Positions 1-11,554 of a stretch of DNA of 48,664 nt are shown here, piece after piece (positions within the stretch are counted from its first letter, which is position 1; each line of letters starts with the position of its first letter). The notes beneath the pieces are model-generated. The model was not told the DNA's origin and did no database searches. It saw only the letters and a list, made by a program, of their open reading frames with translations. This DNA is from Paulinella micropora (lineage: Eukaryota; Cercozoa; Imbricatea; Euglyphida), in assembly GCA_009731375.1 (NCBI GenBank), contig BJOX01000019.1:1237315-1285978 (forward strand), in the 5' to 3' direction. A program made the translations under genes and the position numbers.

Positions 1-34
1 GTGTGTGTGTGTGTGTGTGTGTGTGAGTGAGTGC

Positions 35-66
<32 letters not shown>

Positions 67-67
67 C

Positions 68-107
<40 letters not shown>

Positions 108-115
108 TGAGACAG
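1..115. repeat. (GT)n and (GA)n microsatellites
   Basis: Alternating runs of GT and GA dinucleotides fill the left edge. No coding signal is visible. Bases 116-275 are ordinary AT-rich sequence in which I see nothing. Confidence 0.95.
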
Positions 116-275
116 ATATACTGATAATATTAATACTGAGCCGCCTAATATACACTTAATATACTCTTTAATACGCTCCATTGAATAACTAGGTTTCCAC
201 CTTAGATAAAGATATACCTTGCTAGCTATACTTTTCACGTGGACCTTCCCTGAGTCAAATTGTAAAATTTTTCTC

Positions 276-325
276 TCAATAAATACGAAGAAGAAGAAGA
301 AGAAGAAGAAGAAGAAGACGAAGAA

Positions 326-360
<35 letters not shown>

Positions 361-909
361 AGAAGAAGAAGAAGAAGAAGAAGACGAAGACGAAGACGAA
401 GACGAAGACGAAGAAGACGCAGACGCAGACGCAGACGAAGACGAAGACGAAGGCGAAGGCGACGGCGAAGACGAAGACGAAGAGACGAAGACGAAGACGA
501 AGAAGAACAAGAAGAAGAAGAAGAAGAAGAAGAAGAAGAAGAAGAAGAAGAAGAAGAAGAAGAGGAAGAAAAAGAGGAAGAACAAGAGGAAGAAGAAGAA
601 GAAGAAGAAGAAGAAGAAGAAGAAGAAGAAGAAGGAGGAGGAGGAGGAGGAGAAAGGGAAGGAGAAGGAGAAGGAGGAGAAGGAGAAGGAGGAGAAGGAG
701 GAGGAGGAGAAGCAGGAGAAGCAGGAGGAGAAGCAGGAGGAGAAGGAGAAGGCGAAGGCGAAGGCGAAGGAGAAGGCGAAGGCGAAGCAGAAGCAGAAGG
801 AGAAGGAGAAGTAGGAGGAGGATAAGGAGAAGGAGAAGGAGGAGGAGGAGGAGGAGGAGGAGAGGAGAAGGAGGAGGAGGAGGAGGAGGAGAAGGAGAAG
901 GAGAAGAAG

Positions 910-941
<32 letters not shown>

Positions 942-967
942 GAAGAAGAAGAAGAAGAAGAAGAAGC

Positions 968-1017
<50 letters not shown>

Positions 1018-1650
1018 AAGAAGAAGAAGAAGAAGAAGAAGAAGAAGAAGAAGAAGAAGAAGAAGAAGATGATTCTACTTGTACTTCTACTTCTACTTCT
1101 ACTTCTAGTTCTACGACTATTACTACTACTACTACTACTTCTACTACTGCTTCTTCTTCTTCTTCTTCTTCTTCTTCTTCTTCTTCTTCTTCTTCGTAGA
1201 AGTAGAAGTAGAAGTAGAAGAAGTAGAAGTAGAGTAGAAGTAGAAGTAGAAGTAGAAGTAGAAGTAGTAGTAGTAGACGAAGTAGAAGTAGAAGTAGAAG
1301 TAGTAGTAGTAGAAGTAGTAGTAGAAGTAGTAGTAGAAGTAGTAGTAGAAGTAGTAGAAGTAGAAGTAGAAGTAGAAGTAGTAGAAGTAGTAGAAGTAGT
1401 AGAAGTAGAAGTAGAAGTAGAAGTAGAAGTAGTAGTAGTAGTAGAAGTAGTAGTAGTAGTAGTAGTAGAAGTAGAAGTAGAAGTAGAAGTAGAAGAAGTA
1501 GAAGTAGAAATAGTAGTAGAAGTAGTAGAAGTAGAAGTAGAAGTAGGAGTAGTAGTAGTAGAAGTAGAAGTAGAAGAAGTAGAAGTAGAAGTAGGAGTAG
1601 AAGTAGAAGTAGTAGTAGTAGTAGCAGTAGTAGTAGTAGTAGAAGTAGAA

Positions 1651-1696
<46 letters not shown>

Positions 1697-1855
1697 CAGT
1701 AGTAGTAGTAGAAGTAGAAGTAGAAGTAGAAGAAGAAGAAGAAGAAGAAGAAGAAGAAGAAGAAGAAGAAGAAGAAGAAGAAGAGGAAGAAAAAGAAGAA
1801 GAAGAAGAAAAGAAGAAAAGAAGAAAAGAAGAAGAAGAAGAAGAAGAAGAAGAAT
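276..1855. repeat. 1.6-kb compound trinucleotide array
   Basis: Almost pure triplet repeats: GAA, then GAC/GAA, GGA, GAA and GTA units. About 1072-1195 the strand switches to TAC/TTC units, and from about 1196 it returns to GAA/GTA. Open frames here encode only single-residue runs on every frame of both strands and are artefacts of the repeat. The strand switch makes a potential giant hairpin. Confidence 0.95.
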
Positions 1856-1888
1856 TTATGCCTCCAACTTGACTCTGATCATATCTTC

Positions 1889-3195
1889 GTGGTTTCATGC
1901 CTAAGCTTGGAGGTTGTGTGTATTATCCACACTCTACTGACGCTGCAACGGATGAAATTGCGGCACTACAACCTGGCTCAGTTATCAATCCTACGTGCTC
2001 AACATCATGAAGAGATGGCTGTTGGTGTTGCTTCATGGGCCCTTGCTAAGGCTGAGTCCCATGCCCCTACAATCCGTGCGCTCCGTCATCCTGGTTTGTC
2101 GACTGCTTCTGCACTTGGCATTCTCAACTCATGTGTACAGAATAGGATGTGTTACATCATGCGCGTTCTGCCTCCTCATCTGTCAATTGGGGGTCTCCAT
2201 CACTTTGATAACCTGACTTATCGATGTTGCGTCCCGCCTAGGCAATCAGTACTACCCTGTCTCCCTTGGCACAGCCACTAATTCGCTTGCCAGGGAGGTA
2301 TAGTGCTTGCTGCCCGCAACAGACGTCGCTTTTGGCACATGCCGCTTACACTTCTCCTTGATGCTAGCTGTCTCCTCTCGTGCTATCCCTGACCAACAGG
2401 ATCCCAGACGCTTGCTAACTACTGATGGTGACGTGCTTGTCAACTGCTGGGATGGTCTGGAACAGAGTGGCGTCCCAACAGCCATCATCAGGGCTCTACT
2501 CGCGCCCGGTGTCATCCCGCCTGCTCACCTTCAGAGTAGACTTACTCACTTTATCTACTCCACACTCCGCAATCGGCTATTTGAACAAGGAAGAGATCAA
2601 CATGGTCCTGCTTTCCCCGCGCTCATGTTATCGGCTGCTCAAGAGGGAGCGCGTGCACTACCTTTCTCAACGATCCCAGTTAATCCTGAGCTCTCGCTAA
2701 CCGATGCTGAGATAGAAGCTGCTCTTCTGGCTAGACTGCCCCAGATACCACTCTGACAATCAAATCTCTGGTGTTCACTGTCATGCCTGTCAACAGCTTC
2801 TAACCCCCGAAACTGCAACGTATCACTTTCTCACTCGCACCTGTCCCGTGGTTGGAGGTGCAATCATAAGAAGGCATGACAGCTATCTCAATATGTTAGT
2901 CACTTTTCTTCGACGCAGTGGAGCAGTCGTTGAAATCGAACCCGACCACCTCTACTTTCAAGATTCGACGAGAGAACATCCGGATCTTCGTATATGGACT
3001 GGTGCTCTTGGCCGTGAGGCCTTAGCCTACTTGCGCCAAGTTCAGGCGTATTACACGAGCGTTGTTACTAGATTTCCCTCTCAACCCGCGCGGTCTCTTG
3101 CCCTGCTTTCGTGCAATGTCTGCGGCAGAAACTGCGCGTGTATCATTGACTCTGCGAAGCGGCGCCTTTGGGACGCTCCGCGACGCTCACACTAA
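1889..3195 (+). pseudogene. Non-LTR retrotransposon (LINE) fragment, RT C-terminus plus endonuclease-like domain
   Basis: Three consecutive plus-strand frames (1889-2281, 2307-2756, then about 2770-3195) read as the C-terminal part of a non-LTR reverse transcriptase polyprotein. The first contains the thumb-like stretch with a leucine/arginine-rich motif followed by 'HFD', as in R2/CRE/Dualen-type elements. The second ends with 'SLTDAEIEAALLARL', typical of the connector before the zinc finger. The third has a CX2C...H...C finger (from about 2780) followed by 'RRHD' and an 'EP...PDLRI' pattern like a restriction-like endonuclease. At least two frame changes and no start show a dead 5'-truncated copy. 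The domain assignment rests on motif recognition only; the reading order of the three pieces supports it. Confidence 0.6.
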
Positions 3196-3199
3196 TTAT

Positions 3200-4305
3200 A
3201 GCTCATTTTCTTCTTTCGTGCATAGTCTCTATTTCCTTTCTTTGTTTTGTTCCTGCTTTTCTCTCTATTTTCTTCTACATTTCCGTCTCCTTACCATATC
3301 TAGCCTTTCTTTCTATTTCCTGATCCTCCCCTCATATGCATACTTACTTTTCTTTCTTTTTTTTCCATTTCTGTTTCCTTATCATATTTAGTTTATATTC
3401 TATTATTTTTCATTTTCTTACTATTTCTTCCTCTCCTTTGTCCATTTTCCCTTTCTGTCTCCTTATCATATCTAGTTTCCTTTTTTATTTCCTGCTCTTT
3501 CTTCCCTCATATTTAACTTTAAGTTAGTTTTTCCATTTTTGTTTCTATCATATCTAGTTTACATATTATCAACATTTTCCCTTCACCTTGACTTTTATGA
3601 CTTAGTTCTGACTTTACTTTCTGTACAATTTCGCTTTCAAAGAAGAAGAAGAAGAAGAAGAAGAAGAAGAAGAAGAAGAAGAAGAAGAAGGAGAAGGAGA
3701 AGGAGAAGGAGAAGGAGGAGGAGGAGAAGGAGAAGGAGAAGGAAAAGAGAGAAGGAGAAGGAGGAGGAGAAGGAGAAGGAGAAGGAGAAGGAGAAGAAGA
3801 AGAAGAAGAAGAAGAAGAAGAAGAAGAAGAAGAAGAAGAAGAACTTAGTTCTGACTTTCCTCCCCTGTACAATTTCGCTTTCGATTTCATTAAAGAAGAA
3901 GAAGAAGAAGAAGAAGAAGAAGAAGAAGAAGAAGAAGAAGAAGAAGAACTATTCCTGATCATATATAGCTTACATTTTCTCCTCTCCCTCTATATCCTCT
4001 TTTTCCTTTCCCATTTCTTTTTTTTATTATCATATTTAGTTTATATTTTTTCCTCTCCCCTCATATATCTTACTTTTCACATTTCTTGTATCCATTTCAT
4101 ATTTTGGTTTTTTTTTTCTCCTCTTTTTCTCCCCTCATATTTTCTTTTGATCTCGTTTTTCCACTTCTCCTTTCTCATTCATATTTTCTATTTTTATATT
4201 ATTTTACAGTATATTAAGTTGGCTTTTCATGAATTAGTTCTGACTACGACTTTTATGACTTAGTTCTGACTTTACTTCCTGTACAATTTCGCTTTCGATT
4301 TCATT
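3200..4305. repeat. Pyrimidine-rich region with three copies of a ~45-bp unit followed by (GAA)n
   Basis: A unit beginning 'GACTTAGTTCTGACTTT' and ending 'CAATTTCGCTTTC' occurs at about 3599-3640, 3844-3893 and 4258-4305. The first two copies run directly into (GAA)n tracts (3641-3842 and 3894-3947). The rest is T-rich with repeated 'CCTTATCATATCTAG'-like segments. No gene is visible. The unit plus triplet tail resembles the 3' end of a retroposon, but that is inference. Confidence 0.7.
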
Positions 4306-4360
4306 ATGGTGCTTTCTACACTTGTTTTCTCTCGGCAAACATAGATTAACGCCGCAAAAT

Positions 4361-4489
4361 AATCCATGTATGGTCGGGTTCATCTGCTAGGAAGCCCCTC
4401 GAGATGTGGGAAACCCCTCGCGCTCCGCGCTCGGGGTTTCACACATCCTCGGGTCTTCCTGGCAGATAAACCCTCCCATACATGGATTA
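4361..4489. repeat. Foldback hairpin, ~60-bp arms
   Basis: The left arm (4361-4420) is matched by the reverse complement of 4431-4489 with few mismatches, leaving a loop of about 10 bases ('CGCTCCGCGC'). The outer ends 'AATCCATGTATGG' and 'CCATACATGGATT' pair perfectly. It abuts a (TTC)n run. It could be a MITE-like foldback element or a precursor hairpin; no transposase or target duplication is evident. Confidence 0.85.
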
Positions 4490-4652
4490 ACTCTTCTTCT
4501 TCTTCTTCTTCTTCTTCTTCTTCTTCTTCTTCTTCTTCTTCTTCTTCTTCTTCTTCTTCTTCTTCTTCTTCTTCTTCTTCTTCTTCTTCTTCTTCTTCTT
4601 CTTCTTTTTTTTTTTTTCTTCTTCTTCTCTTCTTCTTCTTCTTCTTCTTCTG

Positions 4653-4683
<31 letters not shown>

Positions 4684-4703
4684 TTCCTCTTCTTCTTTAT
4701 GAT
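4490..4703. repeat. (TTC)n microsatellite
   Basis: A near-pure TTC run with a short T homopolymer inside. It directly follows the foldback hairpin. Bases 4704-4938 are unique sequence without a visible gene. Confidence 0.95.
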
Positions 4704-4938
4704 TGTTTGCCCCATCTTTTTCATAGTTATTTTCTGATGACCCGGGATACACCTTAAACCTGATTTTCGAGGTCTCATGAACACCGGGAGGGGTCAACAA
4801 AATTATCGGCCGCAAAAATCGATGAATATAGATCGGCGAAACTGGACCGTGATACGACAGGATGAGTTGCGGAAGTAAAAGGCTCCAAAAGCAGAAAAGT
4901 TCTTTCTTTCCTTCCTTTCAGTACTCCTTTTAACTAAA

Positions 4939-5215
4939 TAACTTGGTGGCGTGTGGCTGCCACAACAAATCAATAAGCACTTTTATCCCGGCTAGAATAT
5001 GCCACCAATAAAAAATAATATTACACTTCCTTTCTTCCTTTCTTCCCTTCATGCCTGCCTTACTTCCTTCCTTTCTCCTTTCTTCCTTCATTTGTCTTTC
5101 TTCCTTCCGTTCTTTCTTTTTAATTAATGACCTGGTCGTGTGTGACTGCCAAAATATATCAAGAAGCACTTTTATCCCGCTTCAGGGACGCCATCAACAA
5201 TAAAAACATGGTTTA
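4939..5215. repeat. Two diverged copies of a ~75-bp unit with CTTT tails
   Basis: Copies at about 4942-5015 and 5131-5210 share 'AAGCACTTTTATCCCG' and a following 'GCCA..AATAAAAA' segment. They are separated by TTCC/TTTC repeats. No coding potential is seen. Confidence 0.7.
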
Positions 5216-5600
5216 AAAATGAAGAAGGAAAGAAAGAAAGAAAGAAAGAAAGAAGAAAAAAGAAAGGGGAGAAAGAAAGAAAAGAAAAGAAAGAAAGAAA
5301 GAAAGCAAAGAAAGAAAGTCAAAAGTTATTATTCGAAAAAATTTATTAAAAAAGGGGGGGGGGAAGCAAAGAAAGAAAAGGAAAAAAGAAAAGTATGAAT
5401 GAACCTATGAAAGAAAGAAAGAATAAAATGAAAGAAAGAAAATGAAGGTGAAAAGATTAAAACACAGAAAGAATCAGAAAAAAGAAAGAAAATAACAAAA
5501 TTAGTACTAAAGGAAATAAAACAAGGAAAGAATAAAGAAGCAAAAAAAGACAGAAAAGAAGGAAGGAAGGAAGGAAGCAAGGAAGGAAGGAAGGAAGTTA
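5216..5600. repeat. (GAAA)n / (GGAA)n microsatellite region
   Basis: Purine-rich tetranucleotide repeats with interruptions; only low-complexity frames are present. Bases 5601-5760 are short unique sequence with no gene. Confidence 0.9.
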
Positions 5601-5760
5601 TTAATCAATCAATTAATTGATAAAAAAGGAATGAAGGAAGAAATTTCCTCCTCGCATACTCTCCTCTTCTCGCGCTCTATTTTGTTTAGGACTTCGTATA
5701 GCTTGAGATAGAAGGACCCTGCCCTGGTCTTTCGGGCCTTGTCTTTTGTCTCTTTTCTGG

Positions 5761-6014
5761 CCCTCCTCCTCCTCCTCCTCCTCCTCCTTCTTCTTCTTCT
5801 TCTTCTTCTTCTTCTTCTTCTTCTGCTACTTCTGCTTCTTCTCCCCCTCCTCCTCCCGCTCCTCCCCCTCCCCCTCCTCCTCCTCCTCCTTTTCCTCCTC
5901 CTCCTCCTCCTTCTCCTTCTTCTTCTTCTTCTTCTTCTTCTTCTTCTTCTTCTTCTTCTTCTTCTTCTTCTTCTTCTTCTTCTTCTTCTTCTTCTTCTTC
6001 TTCTTCTTCTTCTT
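5761..6014. repeat. (CCT)n / (TTC)n microsatellite
   Basis: Blocks of CCT followed by TTC repeats. All overlapping open frames are homopolymeric. Confidence 0.95.
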
Positions 6015-7339
6015 GCTGCCAGCACACCATAGCTCCAGATAGTAAAAACAGGCCAAATGGAGCACTAGCTGCCAAGTTAAAAACACAATATATGCGAACA
6101 TAACGCAAAAAGGCGGAATATGTGAGTGGGTGATGTGTTCGATGGCGTTGGTGCTGCATGGTGTGTAGAGGCAGATCATGGACCAGAAGGAGCAGATGCA
6201 AGCTCAGCAATTCGTACTGCTCCCTTCCTCTCTGCTCGCAGCTTGTGCTGCTGCTGCTGCGCGCATGCTAGCTTCCACTTCTCTTCGGCGGGGCTCTCCC
6301 CGCACAGGCGGCAAGTCAGCCGCATCCGTGGCAGCCGGCTAGTTCTGAGCGAGGGTAGCTGTGCATGGCTGTGCACTGTGCTGGCGCGGGCGCACGGTCC
6401 CGTTGGAGCCCCGCGGCAGCCACCAGACCTTGCTGCTTGCTGCGTGCTGTGCTGACTACAATTGCCGCTGCCCGATCGCGCCCTCGCGCTGCTTGCTCGG
6501 CGTGTCGTCGTGCTGCTCGCTGCGTGCGCCCTGTGGCCCCTATCTGCAGCGAGCCTGCCCATTCTTGCTCGACGCCGTGCTGGACCTCGTTGCTGCGCTG
6601 CTGTGGTGTCGCACGCGCGGCCAGTTGGCCCATCTGCCTGCTCTCTGCAGCGGCCTCTGCTCGCTCGCCGCCGCCTGCACCTCGTTCGTTACTGCCTGCT
6701 CCTTGCCGGCGCTCGCTCGTGCCGACAGGGGCACAGACCTCACAGCCAGATGCCGCTGCTTCAACATGCTTGCCTTGCTTCTATGCTGTGTGGATATCGT
6801 CTCGCGTACCGCTCGTTGCGGCCAGGCGGCACGAGCCTGGCGCAGCGCTGCGATAGCAAACAGTCCAGTAGGCACGTCCTAGTGACGCATGTTCCCCTCC
6901 AGCCGTCCACATGATGCCATGCCTTTTGCCCTCTCATCTTCTTCCGTGACCATCTTGTTGCGGTTGTCATGTTTAGGTCCAAAGTGTGGTGATGCAAATG
7001 GTACCACAAGCACACATGCATGCAGTCCAGACACGCGCTCTATCGGCAGCTGGCTGAAATAGCCCAGGCTCTTTGCCTGCACAACCGCATGCTTGCCGCC
7101 TAGCATTGGTGTGACTTCTCTTGTTCACAGTTCTGTGGCAGATCGCTCTTTTGTTTTTTTCCGCCGTCGTCATCCTCATCGTCGTTGTCGTTGGTGTTGT
7201 TTCAGTGTTCTTGTTGGAGGTGGTGGCCCGGGGGCTATGGTGGGAGGGAGGGGGGGGGGATTTATAGTGGTGTTATTGGTGCGGCTGGTTGTTTTTGTTG
7301 TTGCTGTTGTTGCTGTTACTGCTGCTGTTGCTGTTGTTC

Positions 7340-7371
<32 letters not shown>

Positions 7372-8740
7372 GCTGTTGTTTTTCATCAACATCTTCCGCC
7401 ACTACATGTTTGTTCAGCGGCTCAGTCTTGCCAACGACATCACGCAACAGGTCGTTCCTCTTGCCTGCTATCGCCTGTGACGACAGCAAGGCGCGCGCGT
7501 GGGTGTGTGGCGGCCCCAGTCCGCCAGCCAACGCAGCGTGCGCTGTGTGCCTGGCAGTCGCTGCTGGCGGCACCAGCTGCACAGCCAGCGCGTGCGAGCT
7601 GCTGCTGCTGCTTGGCTTGTGCTGGCCGCGAGCAGGGCTGTGCATGTGCGCTGCTGTGTGCTTTTTGTGTGCGCAGTGCTTCGATGTGTGCATCACCAAG
7701 CCAGGACCGGTACACACGCGCCGCAGCAGCCACTCCTTTGTCCAAGCCGCCCCTTCGATGTGAATTGCAAATTCAACGTTTGCTGTGTATCGCACACGCT
7801 ACACGAGCAGAGCAGCAGGCGTGCATGCTGGGTGCGTGCTCTTGTGTGTGGCGTAGACCATGACCAGCTACGAAAAGCGCTGCATAGAGTCGTGTTCGGT
7901 CAGCCTGCCTGCTTCCTCGCACAACACTTAGATACCTACACAGCTGCTCAGAGTCTTGCTCGCTCAGCCTGTCTTGTACTCAGCGTCTTAGACCGCCCTC
8001 TCCTCCCCCGCTGCCCGCCCCGCCCTTCTCCTCCTTCTGCTTGACAAGTGCTTGGGCCGCCGAGCGAGCTGTGTCTCATATGCTTGGCGCTGCTGTTTCA
8101 TGTACCTGGCGCTGCTGTGGCGTGCAGCAAAATTACCTGGAGTCCCGCAAGGCCGTCACGGCTGCATTTGGTCTGTATGTTCCTTCTGCTTTTCTTTTCT
8201 CTCTCTCTCTCTCCCTTGCTTGCTGTCGTCCCACGCTTCGCTCGCTCGCTTGCTCGCCCAGCTCTTGGCGCTCGACAACATCCTTGCCCAGAGTTAACCC
8301 TGACCCTAACCCTAACACCTAGCTACGTTGACCAGAGCTAAGTTGTATTCCTGTCACTGTGTGGATGCTGCTGGGGTTTCAACCGAGGTCGTGACTTGTC
8401 GTTTGGTGCTGTGTGCAGCTGCTCCAGCCCAAGGAGAAGAATAGTGAGTGTGCTGCCGATCCAAGCAAGCGCTTGTGCAGAGATCGCATGCTGTGGCGCC
8501 CCAGACCTCACCACACACCTACACGTGTTCGAGTTTGCAACGCCTCACACACAAAACACAAAGCGATTAAGAGCAGAGCAGAGCCCAACATCCATTCCAA
8601 ACCAACTGTTCATCTGCATCTGTCTTCCAACCTACCTACTTACCTACGTACCTACCTAGCTACCTGCTTACTTGCCTCAATCCCTCTCTCATTTCTTACC
8701 TACCTACCGACCTTACTGCCTACAGCGCTGACAGACCAAA
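6015..8740. other. GC-rich region with no supported gene
   Basis: About 2.7 kb of C/T/G-skewed sequence rich in TGCTGC and CGCTGC words, with a GTT/GCT triplet run at about 7289-7382. Many overlapping open frames exist on both strands, but their products are composition-driven (runs of Cys, Ala, Ser, Val) and show no domain. A short CCCTAA-like stretch lies near 8297-8313, too short to call telomeric. It could be a non-coding transcript or decayed sequence. Confidence 0.5.
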
Positions 8741-8770
8741 CAACATATATATCTATCTATCTATCCATCC

Positions 8771-8828
<58 letters not shown>

Positions 8829-8867
8829 TTATCTACCTACCTACCTACCTACCTACCTACCTACAAA

Positions 8868-8959
<92 letters not shown>

Positions 8960-9081
8960 AATCTATCTATCCATGGAAATCTTACGCAGTAAAGCATCCA
9001 GTCGTGGTGCAGGTCTCAGCAGCAATCTTAATAGCCGTTATGCACCTACCATATACTTTTTCCATCTATCCACCTCTCAAC

Positions 9082-9174
<93 letters not shown>

Positions 9175-9360
9175 CCTACCTACCTACCTACCTACCTACC
9201 TACCTACCTANNNNNNNNNNNNNNNNNNNNNNNNNNNNNNNNNNNNNNNNNNNNNNNNNNNNNNNNNNNNNNNCATCCCGGACACATGCACAGTACACAA
9301 ATTATTGTTTGATGTGAAACTGCGTTCCTTTGCAAGGACTACATTCCTTTGCGACATCTC

Positions 9361-9457
<97 letters not shown>

Positions 9458-9485
9458 CTATCCATCCATCCATCCAACCATCAAT
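8741..9485. repeat. (TATC)n microsatellites around an assembly gap
   Basis: Long TATC runs at about 8748-8968, 9084-9172 and 9357-9455, with TACC blocks between. The gap 9211-9273 lies inside the repeat. A ~110-base unique spacer (8970-9080) carries no gene. Confidence 0.95.
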
Positions 9486-9688
9486 CATCCATCTATATAT
9501 ACTTTATGTCTATCGTTACTTCTCTCTCTCTCTCTCTCTCTCACTCACTCACTCTCTCTCTCACACACACATAATGTATATGTTATGTATGTACGTGTAC
9601 GTACGGTACAAACATATACATAAATATTGTTAAAGCATTTCGATATGTATGGGTATGTGTATGTTAGACTTTTAAAACTATATTGATG

Positions 9689-9722
<34 letters not shown>

Positions 9723-9889
9723 NNNNNNNNNNCGTCCAACTTGAAGCTTGTTTTTCTTAGTCAATATTTGAGCTACAAAAATGCTGAGAATATAATAATA
9801 ATGTTTAAAAGCTCTTGTTACTGTACAATACCATTTTAACGCAAACACTGTTTTAATACGTGGCATTAAATACTTGCCACAAGTAGGAA
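9486..9889. other. Spacer with CT/CA repeats and a poly(A) run at a gap
   Basis: Short CT and CA repeats are followed by AT-rich sequence and a ~34-base A run (9689-9722) that ends at the gap 9723-9732. The A run could be a retroposon tail, but the body is not identifiable. No gene is visible. Confidence 0.5.
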
Positions 9890-10516
9890 TAGGTAGTGTA
9901 TTAAGACCGGAGGTCTTACCCTTACGAGCTCAAAGGAAAAAAGGAATTTAATAATAAAAACTGAACACAACTGGTTCAAGGCTAACCTCCACTTCTGTAG
10001 TAGAAAGGGAAGCCAGAAATGAACCCGGGGCCAAACAACAAGCTAACTCAGGAAACTTCAAAACCGTTAAAAACGGAGTGACCCTTTGACACGGGTCAAC
10101 TGACATGATGCGTTACGTCCGTAACCTGCACACATGCCAAAACATACCCTAAACCTTCCAACAACACATAGCCTCCGTTGAAGTCACTCAGGCCGTTGAT
10201 TAGGTAATACCCGGTCACTCACGAACCTAATACCTTAGACGCCGGTTTGCTGAGAGAATCCGTTAGAAGCCACGATAACAATCGACACTTTTAATCCGCA
10301 CGTATATAGCAGAACTGACAAACTCAGAGATAATAATGAAACTGAAATAAAGTCCGCACGACTGTAATTATTACACAATGGTTATTGTCCGATTCTGAAC
10401 TAGTGCTAGTATGAACCGTTACGTCCGTTACAATTATTGACTAGAACTATACGGATAAATTACTTACCAGTCACAAAGTAATCACTAAAAGTAAACGTAA
10501 CTGTCCTACCAACGCT
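9890..10516 (-). repeat. Candidate 3' LTR region of the Ty1/copia element
   Basis: On the minus strand the pol remnant ends near 11135 and is followed by ~600 bases of non-coding sequence and then a purine tract ('AAGGGGGAG', plus-strand complement at about 10514-10522). This resembles the polypurine tract just before a copia 3' LTR. Sequence downstream would then be the LTR. I cannot find a second copy near 14.5-15 kb, so the boundaries are unproven and the 5' LTR appears lost. Confidence 0.35.
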
Positions 10517-10522
10517 CCCCCT

Positions 10523-11134
10523 TAGTTCTATGTAGATAATGCAAGTTATAAGTAATCAATACATCTACAATTAATAACTATTGCATATTGCGATAATGGC
10601 ACTGATTTCAAGTTGTAAAACTGAAAAGATAGTTACATCCGTTTGACAACCTGAAATTCAGTCAGTTATGACTAAAAAAAAATTGTCTCTGCTTCAAGTC
10701 TATCGCCGCCGCTTCTTCGCCGTGTTGGCATCTCGAACTTGTCGATTGAAACTTCAGCATCGGTCCCTCTGGCTGACAAAATTAGTGCTTGACTAAATTA
10801 CATTACTGACTCAATGAGTCCAATATAATTAGTTAAATTTGCCATTCCGCCATTAAAAACTACTCCCGCCGCGTTCCGCTCCGTCGGCATATGCTCTTCT
10901 TCCGCTCTTGCCGCGATCAACGACCGATGATGGACGATCCACGCGCTTCGTTCTCGCGCTCGACTTCAACTTCAACGGAAGCAATGCCTAAAGATGCCAC
11001 TCGACTACCTGCGCAAAACACTTCCTGCACACTTTAAAGAGAGAAAACTCACAAAACAACAACATGAGTTGACTTTGCGTAAATTTGCGTTTTTTGCGTG
11101 AGTTTGCAGACTTGAGATGTAAAATTATGGATCA
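10523..11134. other. Non-coding sequence between copia pol and the candidate polypurine tract
   Basis: AT-rich sequence with a moderately GC-rich island at 10700-10990. No open frame of note. It is probably the 3' untranslated part of the retrotransposon. Confidence 0.4.
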
Positions 11135-11524
11135 AGTGTTACCATAAATTTACTAACGAGATATTCGAATTGGTCCTTAGGAACATGTTTGGTTAAAACG
11201 TCTGCTATTTGTTTCTTAGTTCCTACCTTTACAAACTTAATCTCATTGTCTCTCTGCATGATGAATGAAATGCAGTTCTAAGGGTAAGTGTTTAGTACGT
11301 GATCCTGACATTCCCCTCTCTGCTGCTAAGATAGTCTGTGCGTTATCTTCGTAAAGCTCTATCGGCCCTTTCTGTGCTATACCTAACTCTTCTGTGATGT
11401 GTCTGATAGCCAATCCTTCTCGTATGCACTCTGCTGCTGCGAAAATTTCCGCGTCATTAGAACTTAGAGCAATTCTAGTCTGTCGTTTCGATAACCAAGC
11501 TACCGGGTCTCCACCCCAAAGCAC
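11135..11524 (-). pseudogene. Ty1/copia RNase H domain (frameshifted)
   Basis: The minus-strand frame 11524-11243 has the copia RNase H signature: 'SSNDAEIFAAAEC' carries the catalytic Glu, 'LYEDNAQTI' the Asp, and 'TKHLPLELHFI' the C-terminal segment. The frame then stops, but a shifted frame from about 11260 continues with 'FVKVGTKKQIADVLTK', the usual end of copia Pol, so a single-base frameshift splits the domain. It lies directly downstream of the reverse transcriptase. The domain would degrade RNA in the RNA-DNA hybrid. The element is not autonomous in this state. Confidence 0.85.
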
Positions 11525-11554
11525 TATATAACCTGTACGTGACTTTCCGGTTTT

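Noticed and set aside
219-1898. Several long open frames in 0.2-1.9 kb on both strands
   Set aside because: Products are runs of one or two residues from triplet repeats in every frame; no coding evidence.
6126-8322. Many overlapping frames of 60-260 residues on both strands
   Set aside because: Composition-driven Cys/Ala/Ser/Val-rich products, no domain, no consistent strand, frames overlap each other.
8285-8325. CCCTAA-like telomeric repeat
   Set aside because: Only about two and a half units, internal to the scaffold; chance or relic.
9084-9172. CRISPR-like regular repeats in the TATC region
   Set aside because: Pure tetranucleotide microsatellite without spacers, in a eukaryotic context.
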